A DNA stretch of 64,000 nucleotides from assembly GCF_001279585.1 (NCBI RefSeq), contig NZ_LGEC01000065.1:62001-126000 (forward strand). The letters run 5' to 3'. The notes beneath the pieces were generated by a model. That model was not told where the DNA came from and ran no database searches. It was given only the letters and a program-made list of their open reading frames with translations. The position numbers and the translations under genes are program-made. Numbering within the stretch: the stretch's first letter is position 1; the number at the start of each line of letters is the position of its first letter. Positions 40,577 to 48,478 of this stretch are shown one piece after another. Source of the DNA: Nocardiopsis sp. NRRL B-16309. GTDB taxonomy: Bacteria; Actinomycetota; Actinomycetes; Streptosporangiales; Streptosporangiaceae.

Positions 40577-41311
40577 ATGAGGATCGAAGCCTGCCTGAAC
40601 GGAGACCGCCGCCCCGGCGCGCACCCCGCCCTGCCCGTCTCCGTGGACCAGGTGGTGGCGGACGCGCACGCGGTGGCCGCGGTCGGCGCGACCTCGATCC
40701 ACCTGCACCCGCGCGACCCCAGTGGCGCGGAGTCTCTGGAACCGCAGGTCGTGGCGCCCCTGATGGAGGGCCTGCGCGACGACGGGCCCGCGGTGCCGGT
40801 GTCCCTCACCACGTCGCTGTCGGCGGAGTCGGACCCGTGGCGGCGCTACGACCTGGTGCAGAGGTGGGCGTCGTCGGCGCTTCCGGACTCGGTGACGGTC
40901 AACCTGCACGAGGCCGGCTCGATCGACCTCGTGCACCTGCTGAACGACCGCCGCGTCGCGGTGGAGGCCGGGGTGTGGACGGTGGAGGCGGCCCGGATCC
41001 TCATCGCCACGAAGATCGAGGTGAGCGCGGTGCTGGTGGAGCCCACGCAGGTGGCGGTGGAGGACGCGCGGCGCAACGCGGACGCGATCCTGTCCCTGCT
41101 CGACCGCGCGGGGATCGGCGCGCCCCGGCTGCTGCACGGGGCGGACGCGACCACCTGGCCGATGCTGGAGGAGGCGATCGAGGCGGGGTACGACATCCGT
41201 GTCGGGCTGGAGGACACCCTGCGCCTGCCCGACGGGGACGAGGCGCACGACAACGCGGCCCTGGTCGCGCACGCCGTGAGCCTGGCGGGCGCCGCCCACC
41301 GCGTGGGCTGA
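40577..41311 (+). CDS. BKACE-family (DUF849) beta-keto acid cleavage enzyme
   Basis: A 244-residue TIM-barrel protein related to 3-keto-5-aminohexanoate cleavage enzyme, which condenses a beta-keto acid with acetyl-CoA. The start MRIEACLNGDRRPGAHP and the metal-binding TSIHLHPRDPSG are typical of the shorter actinobacterial branch. SVTVNLHEAGSIDLV and YDIRVGLEDTLRLPDG, with the substrate-positioning Glu, follow. The ATG at 40577 follows GGAGG. It stands alone, so the keto acid cannot be named. Confidence 0.85.
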   Translation: MRIEACLNGDRRPGAHPALPVSVDQVVADAHAVAAVGATSIHLHPRDPSGAESLEPQVVAPLMEGLRDDGPAVPVSLTTSLSAESDPWRRYDLVQRWASSALPDSVTVNLHEAGSIDLVHLLNDRRVAVEAGVWTVEAARILIATKIEVSAVLVEPTQVAVEDARRNADAILSLLDRAGIGAPRLLHGADATTWPMLEEAIEAGYDIRVGLEDTLRLPDGDEAHDNAALVAHAVSLAGAAHRVG

Positions 41312-41418
41312 GGCACCGGCGCCCGATCCGGCGGGCCCGGGCGAGACGGGCATGGTCGGCGCTGGTCGGGACGGGAGCGGGCCGGTCCGCCAGCTCCGGG
41401 CGGATCCGGTCGAGGAAG

Positions 41419-41505
41419 ATCCAGGCGAGGAAGGCCAGGGCGAAGGAGGTCCTGTCGAGGGAGGTCCGGGCGAGGGAGGTCCGGGCGAGGGAGGTCCGGG
41501 CGGGG
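41419..41505. repeat. 15-bp tandem repeat
   Basis: Four near-perfect copies of GAGGTCCGGGCGAGG occupy 41446-41505, with two more degenerate copies back to about 41419. The frame-preserving length makes shadow frames look open, but no gene is supported. Confidence 0.75.
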
Positions 41506-41522
41506 CCGACGCGGTCGGCGGA

Positions 41523-41621
41523 TCAGCTCAGGAACGCGCCCAGGACGACGATGAGCATGATGGAACCCAGCACCACCGGCAGCAGCCAGCGCTGCTTGCG
41601 GTTGTTGGTGAGCATGCTCAT
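41523..41621 (-). CDS. 32-residue single-pass membrane microprotein
   Basis: The frame reads MSMLTNNRKQRWLLPVVLGS then IMLIVVLGAFLS: a basic head and one membrane helix with the C-terminus outside. The ATG at 41621 overlaps the thpR stop by four bases (ATGA) and has GGAG 6 nt upstream, so translation is well supported. It is too short for usual gene calling. No family is recognised; it may associate with a membrane complex. Confidence 0.65.
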   Translation of the reverse strand: MSMLTNNRKQRWLLPVVLGSIMLIVVLGAFLS

Positions 41622-42205
41622 GACGTGCTCCGCTCAGGAGATCGGGGATCGGGTTCCCACCCTAACGTCCAGGTCCGAACGGTTCGGTAGGGGTCGTCCG
41701 CTCCGGGGCGGCTCTCCACCAGGTGCACCTCGCGCGCGGACCACGGACGCGTGCGCAGGAGGCCGAGGGCGTGGACGGTGTCGGCCAGGTCGCGCGGGCG
41801 GCGGCTGCGCGCGACGGTGACGTGCGGCACGTAGGGCCGGGTGTCCACGGGAATCCCGACCGAGCGCGCCGCCGCGCGCAGCCCCAGTGCGAGCGAGTCC
41901 AGGGCGCCGGTGTTGCCGGTGACCCCCGCCCACAGGACGGAGGAGCGCACCCGGTCTCGTGGGAAGCGTCCCCAGCCGCGCACCGCGATCTCGAAGGGGG
42001 CGTGTGCCCCGGCCTCCGCGCCCAGGGCGGCGGACAGCTCCGCCAGGTCCTCCCCGTCCACCTCGCCGAGGAAGACCAGGGTGATGTGCCAGTCGCCGGG
42101 CCGGGACCAGCGCAGGCCGGGCGTGTGCCGCCGACCCCTGCCGACCGCCGCGCGCAGGGCGTCCAGGGTCTCCTCCGGCGGTACCAGGGCCACGAACAGT
42201 CTCAT
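41618..42205 (-). CDS. thpR: RNA 2',3'-cyclic phosphodiesterase
   Basis: A 195-residue 2H phosphoesterase (LigT/ThpR), which opens 2',3'-cyclic phosphates, as in tRNA-half processing. The two HxTx motifs are H40-I-T (WHITLVFLGEVDG) and H128-V-T (PYVPHVTVARSRRP). The start MRLFVALVPPEETLDALR is typical. Its stop overlaps the start of a membrane microprotein gene, forming a coupled pair. Confidence 0.9.
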   Translation of the reverse strand: MRLFVALVPPEETLDALRAAVGRGRRHTPGLRWSRPGDWHITLVFLGEVDGEDLAELSAALGAEAGAHAPFEIAVRGWGRFPRDRVRSSVLWAGVTGNTGALDSLALGLRAAARSVGIPVDTRPYVPHVTVARSRRPRDLADTVHALGLLRTRPWSAREVHLVESRPGADDPYRTVRTWTLGWEPDPRSPERSTS

Positions 42206-42258
42206 TGCACCATCCTTCCCACCCGCGGGCGGGCGACCTCCCGGCCGGGGCCGGTGGT

Positions 42259-43758
42259 TCAGACCGGAGTCGCCGCGCCCCGGGAGGAGGTGTCGCTGGT
42301 GTCGCGCCGGCCGTCGTCCGGGCCGGTGTCGTCGGTCCCGGGCCCGCCACCCGCGCCATCGGATCCCGCGGTACCGGAAGCAGGGGTGCGGGAGCCAGCG
42401 GCCACGGCGGCACCGGCACCGGCACTGGCACTGGCACCGGCACCGGCACCGCCGTCAACGTCGGCCGTGGCTTCTCCGCGCCACCGCCCGGGCAGCAGGG
42501 CACGCCAGCGGACGTCCATGGCCCGCATGAGCAGCACCGAGAGCACGGACACCACGACGACGGTCACCGCGCCGCCGGTCACCAGGCTGGCCCGCGGGCC
42601 GAAGGCGTCGGCCAGGAGTCCGACCACGGGCGCCCCGATCGGGGCCACGCCCATGAACACCAGCAGGAACATGCTCATCACCCGACCCCGCATCCGGGAG
42701 TCCACGGTGAGCTGGAAGGTCGCGTTGAGCGTGGTCACGTACGTCATGAAGAGCACGCCCATGGGCACCAGGACGAGCACGAACGCCAGGTAGCCCGGCA
42801 TGAGTCCGGCCACCACCTGGGCCACGCCGAAGCCCATCGATCCGATGAGCACCAGCCGCACCCGGGGCCGGTCGCGCCGGGCGGCCAGCAGCGCCCCGAC
42901 CAGCGCGCCGACCGCCAGCGCGGCCGCGGCGGTGCCGAAGGCGGCGGCTCCGGACTCGAACACGTTGTTGACCATCAGCGCGATCTGGTTCTGCCCGTTG
43001 GCACCGAAGAACTGCACGCTCGCGGCCAGGACCAGCAGCAGCACGAGGTCGCGCCGCCCCGTGACGTAGCGCAGGCCCTCGCGGATCTGGCCCTTGCCCT
43101 TGGGGACCGGTTCGGGGGTGCGCAGGTCCGCGGTCCGGATCATCAGCAGCGCGACGATCGTGAAGGCGAACGAGAACCCGTTGACGACGAACACGGGACC
43201 GCTGCCGATCCAGGCGATCAGCAGGCCGGCGATCGCGGGCCCGGTCACCCGGCCCAGCTGGAAGCTGGCGCTGTTGAGCGCGATGGCGTTGCTCAGGTGC
43301 TCCCGGCCGACCATCTCCGGGACGAACGCCTGCCGCCCGGGGTTGTCCAGCACCGTGATCATGCCGAGGGCGAAGGCGAAGACGTACACGTGCCACACCT
43401 CGGCGGCACCGGCCGTGGCCAGCACGCCCAGCCCCACGGCGAGCAGGCCCATGGCGCCCTGCGTGAAGATCAGCAGCCGGCGCTTGTCGAGCCGGTCGAC
43501 CAGCGCGCCACCCCACAGTCCGAACAGCAGCAGCGGCAGGAACTGGAGCGCGGTCGTCATGCCCAGCGCGATGCCGCTGCCGTGGCTCAGCTGCAGGACG
43601 AGCCAGTCCTGGGCGATGCGCTGCATCCACGTTCCGGGGTTGGAGAGCAGCTGCCCGAGCGCGTAGAGCCGGTAGTTGCGCACGGCCAGGGAACGGAACA
43701 TCGGAACACGCATCAGTCGCCCACCGCCCCGGCGGGTTCGGGCAGGCGCCTCGGCCAT
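42259..43758 (-). CDS. MFS exporter with low-complexity C-terminal tail
   Basis: A 499-residue transporter of the MFS_3/enterobactin-exporter type with twelve predicted helices. FRSLAVRNYRLYALGQLLSN and GGALVDRLDKRRLL are family-typical. The last 75 residues are an Ala/Gly/Ser/Asp-rich tail (GAGAGASASAGAGAA), expected in the cytoplasm. The ATG at 43758 lies 5 nt after TATAAG, suggesting a leaderless mRNA; an internal ATG at 43713 (MRVPMFRS) with GGTGGG upstream is the alternative. The substrate is unknown. Confidence 0.85.
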   Translation of the reverse strand: MAEAPARTRRGGGRLMRVPMFRSLAVRNYRLYALGQLLSNPGTWMQRIAQDWLVLQLSHGSGIALGMTTALQFLPLLLFGLWGGALVDRLDKRRLLIFTQGAMGLLAVGLGVLATAGAAEVWHVYVFAFALGMITVLDNPGRQAFVPEMVGREHLSNAIALNSASFQLGRVTGPAIAGLLIAWIGSGPVFVVNGFSFAFTIVALLMIRTADLRTPEPVPKGKGQIREGLRYVTGRRDLVLLLVLAASVQFFGANGQNQIALMVNNVFESGAAAFGTAAAALAVGALVGALLAARRDRPRVRLVLIGSMGFGVAQVVAGLMPGYLAFVLVLVPMGVLFMTYVTTLNATFQLTVDSRMRGRVMSMFLLVFMGVAPIGAPVVGLLADAFGPRASLVTGGAVTVVVVSVLSVLLMRAMDVRWRALLPGRWRGEATADVDGGAGAGASASAGAGAAVAAGSRTPASGTAGSDGAGGGPGTDDTGPDDGRRDTSDTSSRGAATPV

Positions 43759-43763
43759 GTTCG

Positions 43764-43769
43764 CTTATA
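43764..43769 (-). promoter_or_regulatory. Candidate -10 (TATAAG) of the MFS gene
   Basis: TATAAG ends 5 nt before the ATG at 43758, with no Shine-Dalgarno sequence between them. This supports transcription starting at or beside the start codon. Confidence 0.45.
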
Positions 43770-43810
43770 GGCATGAAGGAGACACGGAGTGTATTGGAGG
43801 CACAAAGGTA

Positions 43811-43845
43811 AACGGCGTTGACTCATCAATCGGGTCAACGCCGTT
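43811..43845 (-). terminator. Hairpin terminator after the NCS2 permease
   Basis: A perfect 12-bp stem (AACGGCGTTGAC at 43811-43822 with 43834-43845, 11-nt loop), followed on the minus strand by TTACC and CTTTG, lies 46 nt beyond the permease stop. Confidence 0.8.
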
Positions 43846-43890
43846 CACCGGGGCCCGCATTCCCGGCGAGGCGGGAATCACGGAGTACGG

Positions 43891-45348
43891 TCAGCCGATG
43901 AGCGCGTAGATCGGCGCCTCGGCGAAGTGGATCAGGAACACCAGCGAGATCAGCCACAGCAGCGGGTGGACCTGGCGGCCCTGGCCCTGCACCGTGCGGA
44001 CGAAGGTGTAGGTGAGCAGGCCGAAGCCGATGCCGTTCGCGATCGAGTAGGTGAACGGCATCATGATGATCGCCATGAAGGCGCCCAGTCCGATGGCCGG
44101 GTCCTTGAAGTCGATGCTGGTGACCTGCGTCATCATCATGAAGCCCACGATCACCAGCACCGGGGTGGCGGCCTCGAACGGCACCAGCGACACCAGCGGG
44201 GTGAACAGGGTGGCGACGAGCATCAGCGCGCCGGTGACGATCGGCGCGATGCCCGTGCGGGCGCCCTCGCCGACACCGGCGGCGGACTCGGCGTAGACCG
44301 TGTTGACGGACGCGGAGCCCACACCGCCCAGCAGGGTGCCGACGGCGTCGGCGGCCAGCACCTCGCGGGTGTTGGCCATGTTGCCGTGCTCGTCGGCCAG
44401 TCCGGCCTGGTGGGCCACACCGACCATGGTGCCCATGGTGTCGAAGAAGTCGGCCAGCAGCAGCGTGAAGACGAGCATCACGACGGTGGCGAAGCCGATG
44501 TCGGACCACCGGGCGATGACGTTGAAGCCGCCGTCGGCGAACAGGCCGATGACGCTGAAGTCCGGCGCGGCGACGAACTCGTCGGCGCTGGTGGGCAGGC
44601 TCGGCACGGTCAGGCCCCATCCGAGGGCGTCGCCGCCGTCGCCGAGGGCGGTCTCGATCACGATCGCGAGGACCGTGGCGATGACGATGCCGATGAGCAG
44701 GGCGCCGCGCACCTTGCGCACGTAGAGCGCGATGCTGATGAGCAGGCCGATGACGAAGACGAGGATGGGCCAGCCGTTCAGGCCGCCGTTGCCGAGCTGG
44801 ACCGGGGTGCCCTCGCCCGCCTGCACGAACCCGGCGTTGACCAGGCCGATGAGGGCGAGGAACAGGCCCACGCCGACCGCGATGCCGGTCTTGATGCCGG
44901 CGGGGATGGCCGCGAAGACCGCGGTACGGAACCCGGTGAGGACGAGGACGAGCAGCAGCAGGCCCTCGACGATCACCAGGAGGAACACGTCGGCCCAGGG
45001 CATGAGCGGGGCGAGTCCGTAGGCGATCACCGCGTTGAGGCCCATGCCCGCCGCGATGGCGAACGGGTAGCGGCTGACGATGCCCATGATGATGCAGGAG
45101 ATGGCCGCGACGAGCGCGGTGACGGCGGCGATCTGGGGGATGCCCAGTGTCTGGCCGTTGACGTCCTCGGCGGTACCGATGATCAACGGGTTGAGCACCA
45201 CGATGTAGGCCATCGCGAAGAAGGTCGCCAGGCCGCCGCGGATCTCGGTGGCGACGGTCGATCCGCGTTCGGACACGCGGAAGAAGCGGTCCATGGGGTT
45301 GGCTGGGGCGCCGGCGGTGCCGGTGGGGGATGTATTCGGTGCGTTCAC
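43891..45348 (-). CDS. NCS2-family purine permease (AzgA/PbuG-like)
   Basis: A 485-residue membrane carrier, probably importing guanine, hypoxanthine, adenine or xanthine with protons. MDRFFRVSERGSTVATEIRG is the AzgA-type N-terminus, followed by LATFFAMAYIVVLNPLI. The transport core has LLADFFDTMGTMVGVA and GGVGSASVNTVYAESAAGVG. The GTG at 45348 has AGG 9 nt upstream and gives about 40 extra residues before the family start at ATG 45294, which lacks a ribosome binding site. A TTGTACAA palindrome (45413-45420) lies in the upstream region. Confidence 0.88.
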   Translation of the reverse strand: MNAPNTSPTGTAGAPANPMDRFFRVSERGSTVATEIRGGLATFFAMAYIVVLNPLIIGTAEDVNGQTLGIPQIAAVTALVAAISCIIMGIVSRYPFAIAAGMGLNAVIAYGLAPLMPWADVFLLVIVEGLLLLVLVLTGFRTAVFAAIPAGIKTGIAVGVGLFLALIGLVNAGFVQAGEGTPVQLGNGGLNGWPILVFVIGLLISIALYVRKVRGALLIGIVIATVLAIVIETALGDGGDALGWGLTVPSLPTSADEFVAAPDFSVIGLFADGGFNVIARWSDIGFATVVMLVFTLLLADFFDTMGTMVGVAHQAGLADEHGNMANTREVLAADAVGTLLGGVGSASVNTVYAESAAGVGEGARTGIAPIVTGALMLVATLFTPLVSLVPFEAATPVLVIVGFMMMTQVTSIDFKDPAIGLGAFMAIIMMPFTYSIANGIGFGLLTYTFVRTVQGQGRQVHPLLWLISLVFLIHFAEAPIYALIG

Positions 45349-45513
45349 GTCGTCAGCCTGACCTGGTCGTGTTAAGGGACAACAAGGATTCTGCGCCAGA
45401 TTAGTTGCAGGTTTGTACAACCAGTGCCACCAGAGTCACGTGTGTTTCAGAGGAATCACCATGTCTCCGGCTGATCCGGTGATCGGATGTGAGCAACACA
45501 TCGTTCCAGCGGA

Positions 45514-45519
45514 TAGCCT
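45514..45519 (+). promoter_or_regulatory. Candidate leaderless -10 (TAGCCT)
   Basis: TAGCCT ends 6 nt before the GTG at 45526, with no Shine-Dalgarno sequence. Confidence 0.5.
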
Positions 45520-45525
45520 TGACCC

Positions 45526-45786
45526 GTGCGTAAGCCCCGCCGGCCCGACCCGGACGTCCACGAGAGCGACTACCGCGTACCCGCCGCCCTCGGCACCCTC
45601 GCGTGGACGGTCGCGCTCGTCGTCCTCCTCGCCATGGGGGACGGCCTGCCCGAGTCCGAGCGGTGGTGGATCGGTGTCTGTGTCACCGGGATCGCGCTCG
45701 GGGTCTTCGGATTCCTCTACATCCCGCGGCTCCTGCGCGGCCGCGCCGCGGCCGAGGCCCGCCGCGACGCCGAGCGCACGCGCTGA
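45526..45786 (+). CDS. DUF2530 small membrane protein
   Basis: An 86-residue protein with the family start MRKPRRPDPDV, two membrane helices (about residues 19-36 and 48-66: VPAALGTLAWTVALVVLL, GVCVTGIALGVFGFLYIP) and a basic tail. DUF2530 is an actinobacterial family of unknown function. It is divergent from the NCS2 permease, an arrangement I recall from other actinobacteria. The GTG start fits a leaderless promoter. Confidence 0.85.
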   Translation: MRKPRRPDPDVHESDYRVPAALGTLAWTVALVVLLAMGDGLPESERWWIGVCVTGIALGVFGFLYIPRLLRGRAAAEARRDAERTR

Positions 45787-45830
45787 CCGGACGCCCCGGT
45801 GGTCCGGCTGCGCCCGGCCACGCGCCGCGG

Positions 45831-45979
45831 GGCACCGCCACCGCTGATGCCGCCACCGCCGCCCGATCTCGCTAGGCACCGTCACCCCTGATGCCGCCAC
45901 CGCCGCCTGATCTCGCGGGGCACCGCCACCGCTGATGCCGCCACCGCCGCCCGATGTCGCGGGGCACCGCCACCCCTGC
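45831..45979. repeat. 44-bp tandem repeat, 3.4 copies
   Basis: Units begin with GGCACCG at 45831, 45875, 45919 and 45963 (partial) and contain CTGATGCCGCCACCGCCGCC. The last unit runs into the GATAAT promoter of the methyltransferase gene. The 44-bp period is not a multiple of three and no gene spans it. Confidence 0.85.
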
Positions 45980-45981
45980 CT

Positions 45982-45987
45982 GATAAT
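45982..45987 (+). promoter_or_regulatory. Candidate leaderless -10 (GATAAT)
   Basis: GATAAT ends 6 nt before the GTG at 45994. It lies at the end of the 44-bp repeat array, so the repeats cover the -35 region. Confidence 0.5.
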
Positions 45988-45993
45988 GGGCAC

Positions 45994-47490
45994 GTGTCTG
46001 AGACTGATTTCCCCCGCGGCCTGGCCGAACGCCTCCGAGGCATCCTCATCGACGCCGACTACACGGTGTCGGGCGTGCGCGACCGCCTGGGCGACGCCGC
46101 GGCGCGCGCCCTCGCGCGCGAGGAGCTCGTGCCCGCCCTGCGCGCCACCGGCGGGGACGAACGGCTCGGACTGCTGTTGCGCCTGTGGTGGCTGCGATCG
46201 CCCATCCCCGAACGCTCGGCGCGCACGATACTGCCCATCGAGGAGCTGGCCGAGAACGGCCTGGTGACCGTGGACGAGGGCCCCGACGGACGCACCGTCC
46301 GCGCCTTGGTGCACCTGGGCCCGTGGGAGCTGGAGGACGGCCGACCGGGGTTCGTGGTCTCCGACCCCAAGGTGCGCCCCGGTTCGGGTACCGTCCCCAG
46401 CCCCGACCACGTGGTGGGCGCGGGCGGCGCGTCCTCGACCCTGGCGCAGCTCATCGTCAACGGCCCGGCCGAGCGCGCGCTGGACCTGGGCACCGGCTGC
46501 GGCGTGCAGGCGCTGCACCTGGCCTCGCGCGCCCGCGAGATCGTGGCGACCGACCTGAACCCCCGTGCGGTGCGCCTGGCCGGCATCAGCCTGGCCCTGT
46601 CGGGCGTCACGGGAGCCGAGCTCCGCCAGGGGTCGCTGTTCGAGCCGGTCAAGGACGAGCGGTTCGACCTGATCGTGTCGAACCCGCCGTTCGTCATCAC
46701 GCCGGAGGCCTCTCGCTACACCTACCGGGAGTCGGACCTGCCGGGCGACACCGTGTGCGCCGAACTGGTGCGCCAGGCGCCCGCCCACCTGACGGAGGGC
46801 GGCTGGTGCCAGATCCTGGCCAACTGGGTGCACTCCGACGGCGACGACTGGGAGGACCGGGTCGGCGGCTGGGTGACCGGCACGGGGTGCTCGGGCTGGG
46901 TCGTCCAGCGCGACGTCCAGGACCCGGCGGAGTACGTGGAGCTGTGGCTGCGCGACTCCTGCGAGCACGGCACGCCGGAGTACACGCGGCGGTACGACGC
47001 CTGGCTGGACTACTTCGAACGCGAGGGCATCAAGGGCATCGGGTTCGGCTGGATCAGCCTGCGCAACGACGTCGCCCAGGACGCCACCGTGCGGGTCGAG
47101 GAGCTCAAGCACGAGATCGAGCGGCCGGTCGGGCCGTACCTGCCCGAGGTCGTGGACGGGGCGATGACGGCGCTGCGGCTGACCGACGCCGCCCTGCTGT
47201 CGGCGCACGTGGCGCTCGCGCCCGGTGTGGTGGAGGAGCGCGTGGGGCGGCCGGGGGCGCCGGACCCGGAGAAGATCGTGCTGCGCCAGCGCGACGGCCT
47301 GCGGCGGGTGGCGCGGATCGGCACCGTGGAGGCGGCGCTGGCGAGCGTGTGCGACGGAACGATGCCGGTGGGGCCGCTGCTGGACGCGATCTCGGAGCTC
47401 ATGGGCGAGGACTCGGCGGTGATCCGCGAGCGCACCCCGGACGCGCTGCGCACGCTCATCTCGGAGGGCTTCTTCCGGGTGGCCCGCTGA
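45994..47490 (+). CDS. Class I SAM-dependent methyltransferase (MTS/RlmG-like)
   Basis: A 498-residue protein. An N-terminal domain of about 140 residues (LRGILIDADYTVSGVRDRLG, LWWLRSPIP) precedes a Rossmann methyltransferase: ALDLGTGCGVQALHLA binds SAM, VATDLNPRAV is motif II, and the catalytic SNPPFV suggests N-methylation of a base or amide (guanine, adenine or Gln). About 190 further C-terminal residues have no clear motif. The layout recalls rRNA guanine methyltransferases and PrmC-like enzymes. The target is unknown. The GTG start fits the leaderless promoter at 45982. Confidence 0.82.
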   Translation: MSETDFPRGLAERLRGILIDADYTVSGVRDRLGDAAARALAREELVPALRATGGDERLGLLLRLWWLRSPIPERSARTILPIEELAENGLVTVDEGPDGRTVRALVHLGPWELEDGRPGFVVSDPKVRPGSGTVPSPDHVVGAGGASSTLAQLIVNGPAERALDLGTGCGVQALHLASRAREIVATDLNPRAVRLAGISLALSGVTGAELRQGSLFEPVKDERFDLIVSNPPFVITPEASRYTYRESDLPGDTVCAELVRQAPAHLTEGGWCQILANWVHSDGDDWEDRVGGWVTGTGCSGWVVQRDVQDPAEYVELWLRDSCEHGTPEYTRRYDAWLDYFEREGIKGIGFGWISLRNDVAQDATVRVEELKHEIERPVGPYLPEVVDGAMTALRLTDAALLSAHVALAPGVVEERVGRPGAPDPEKIVLRQRDGLRRVARIGTVEAALASVCDGTMPVGPLLDAISELMGEDSAVIRERTPDALRTLISEGFFRVAR

Positions 47491-47708
47491 CGCGATCCGT
47501 CGGCGGGGCCAGTTCACGGAACCGGGCCCCGCTGGAGCGGCGCGGCACGGCCGGCGCGCCCGCCCTCGCGCCGCTGGACACCCGTGGGCGGCGCCGTTCC
47601 CGCCCGCCACGCCGGGAGCGCGGTCCCGCACGCTTCTGAGGGGACCGACCGGTCACGGTCCCGTCTGCCGACGTCCCGACCGTCCCGGCCGCGTCCGAGC
47701 GGCGGGGG

Positions 47709-48134
47709 TCATTCGCCCGTGAAGACCACGTCTCCGACCCCGCGCTCCTGACCGCTCTCCCACAGGACGAACTCCGGCGCGGCGGAGTCGACCAGCACGT
47801 CCTCGGAGCACTCGAAGACGACCATGTGCGTCTCGCCCGGCGCGAACTCGGAGAGGTCGTCCGGGAGTTGGACCGCGCACGCGGACTCCTGTCCGTCCGG
47901 CCCGAAGGCGATGTCGGGGCGGTAGCCGGAGTAGAAGGGCGTGCTGCGTCCGCCCTCCTCGGTGGGGTGCATGGTCAGGTCGGCGGTGATCCGGTCCCCG
48001 GCGGCGTAGGCCTGTTCGGCCGGGACCTCCTCGGGGCCGCTGGTGGAACCGCCCCGTTCGGGTTCGGGGGCCGGGGAGCAGCCCCCAGCGGAGAGCGCCG
48101 AGGCGAGGACGAGGAAGGGGGCGAGGAAGCGCAT
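47709..48134 (-). CDS. Putative lipoprotein, unknown function
   Basis: A 141-residue exported protein. The signal peptide MRFLAPFLVLASALSAGGC has a lipobox with lipidated Cys 19. A Pro/Glu/Ser-rich spacer precedes a domain with strand-like segments (AGDRITADLTMHPTEEGG, MVVFECSEDVLVDSAAPEF) and two Cys that may pair. No family is recognised. The ATG at 48134 has only a weak GGAT upstream; longer in-frame starts run into the repeat region and would spoil the signal peptide. Confidence 0.7.
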   Translation of the reverse strand: MRFLAPFLVLASALSAGGCSPAPEPERGGSTSGPEEVPAEQAYAAGDRITADLTMHPTEEGGRSTPFYSGYRPDIAFGPDGQESACAVQLPDDLSEFAPGETHMVVFECSEDVLVDSAAPEFVLWESGQERGVGDVVFTGE

Positions 48135-48478
48135 GGGGATCCGTTCGACGGCACACGTGGGGACGTCCTTGGGACGCGCGGGCGCCCGTTCCCGTTCCAG
48201 GTACGCCGCATACGCCGCACGGAGGTGTGGGGTCCTCCCCTGCCCGTTCCGGGTACGCCGCAGACGCCGCACGGACGTACCGGGATCTCCCCCGCCGATT
48301 CCGGGCACGCCGCACGGACGTACCGGATTCTCCCTGCCCGTCCCAGGAGGTGTCCCCAGGGCCCCGGCCGGGCGGACTGCGCGGCGCCGCGGTGGAGCGC
48401 GGGTCGCCCACCACCGCCGTCAGGCCCGTCCCGCCCACCGCCGCCGGTCCGGGCGCTCCCGCCACCCGCGCGGTCGGA
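48135..48478. repeat. Gap with three ~52-bp degenerate repeats
   Basis: Copies starting near 48195, 48247 and 48299 share TTCCGGGTACGCCGCA and GCCGCACGGACGTACCGG. No gene is supported in the gap. Confidence 0.6.
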
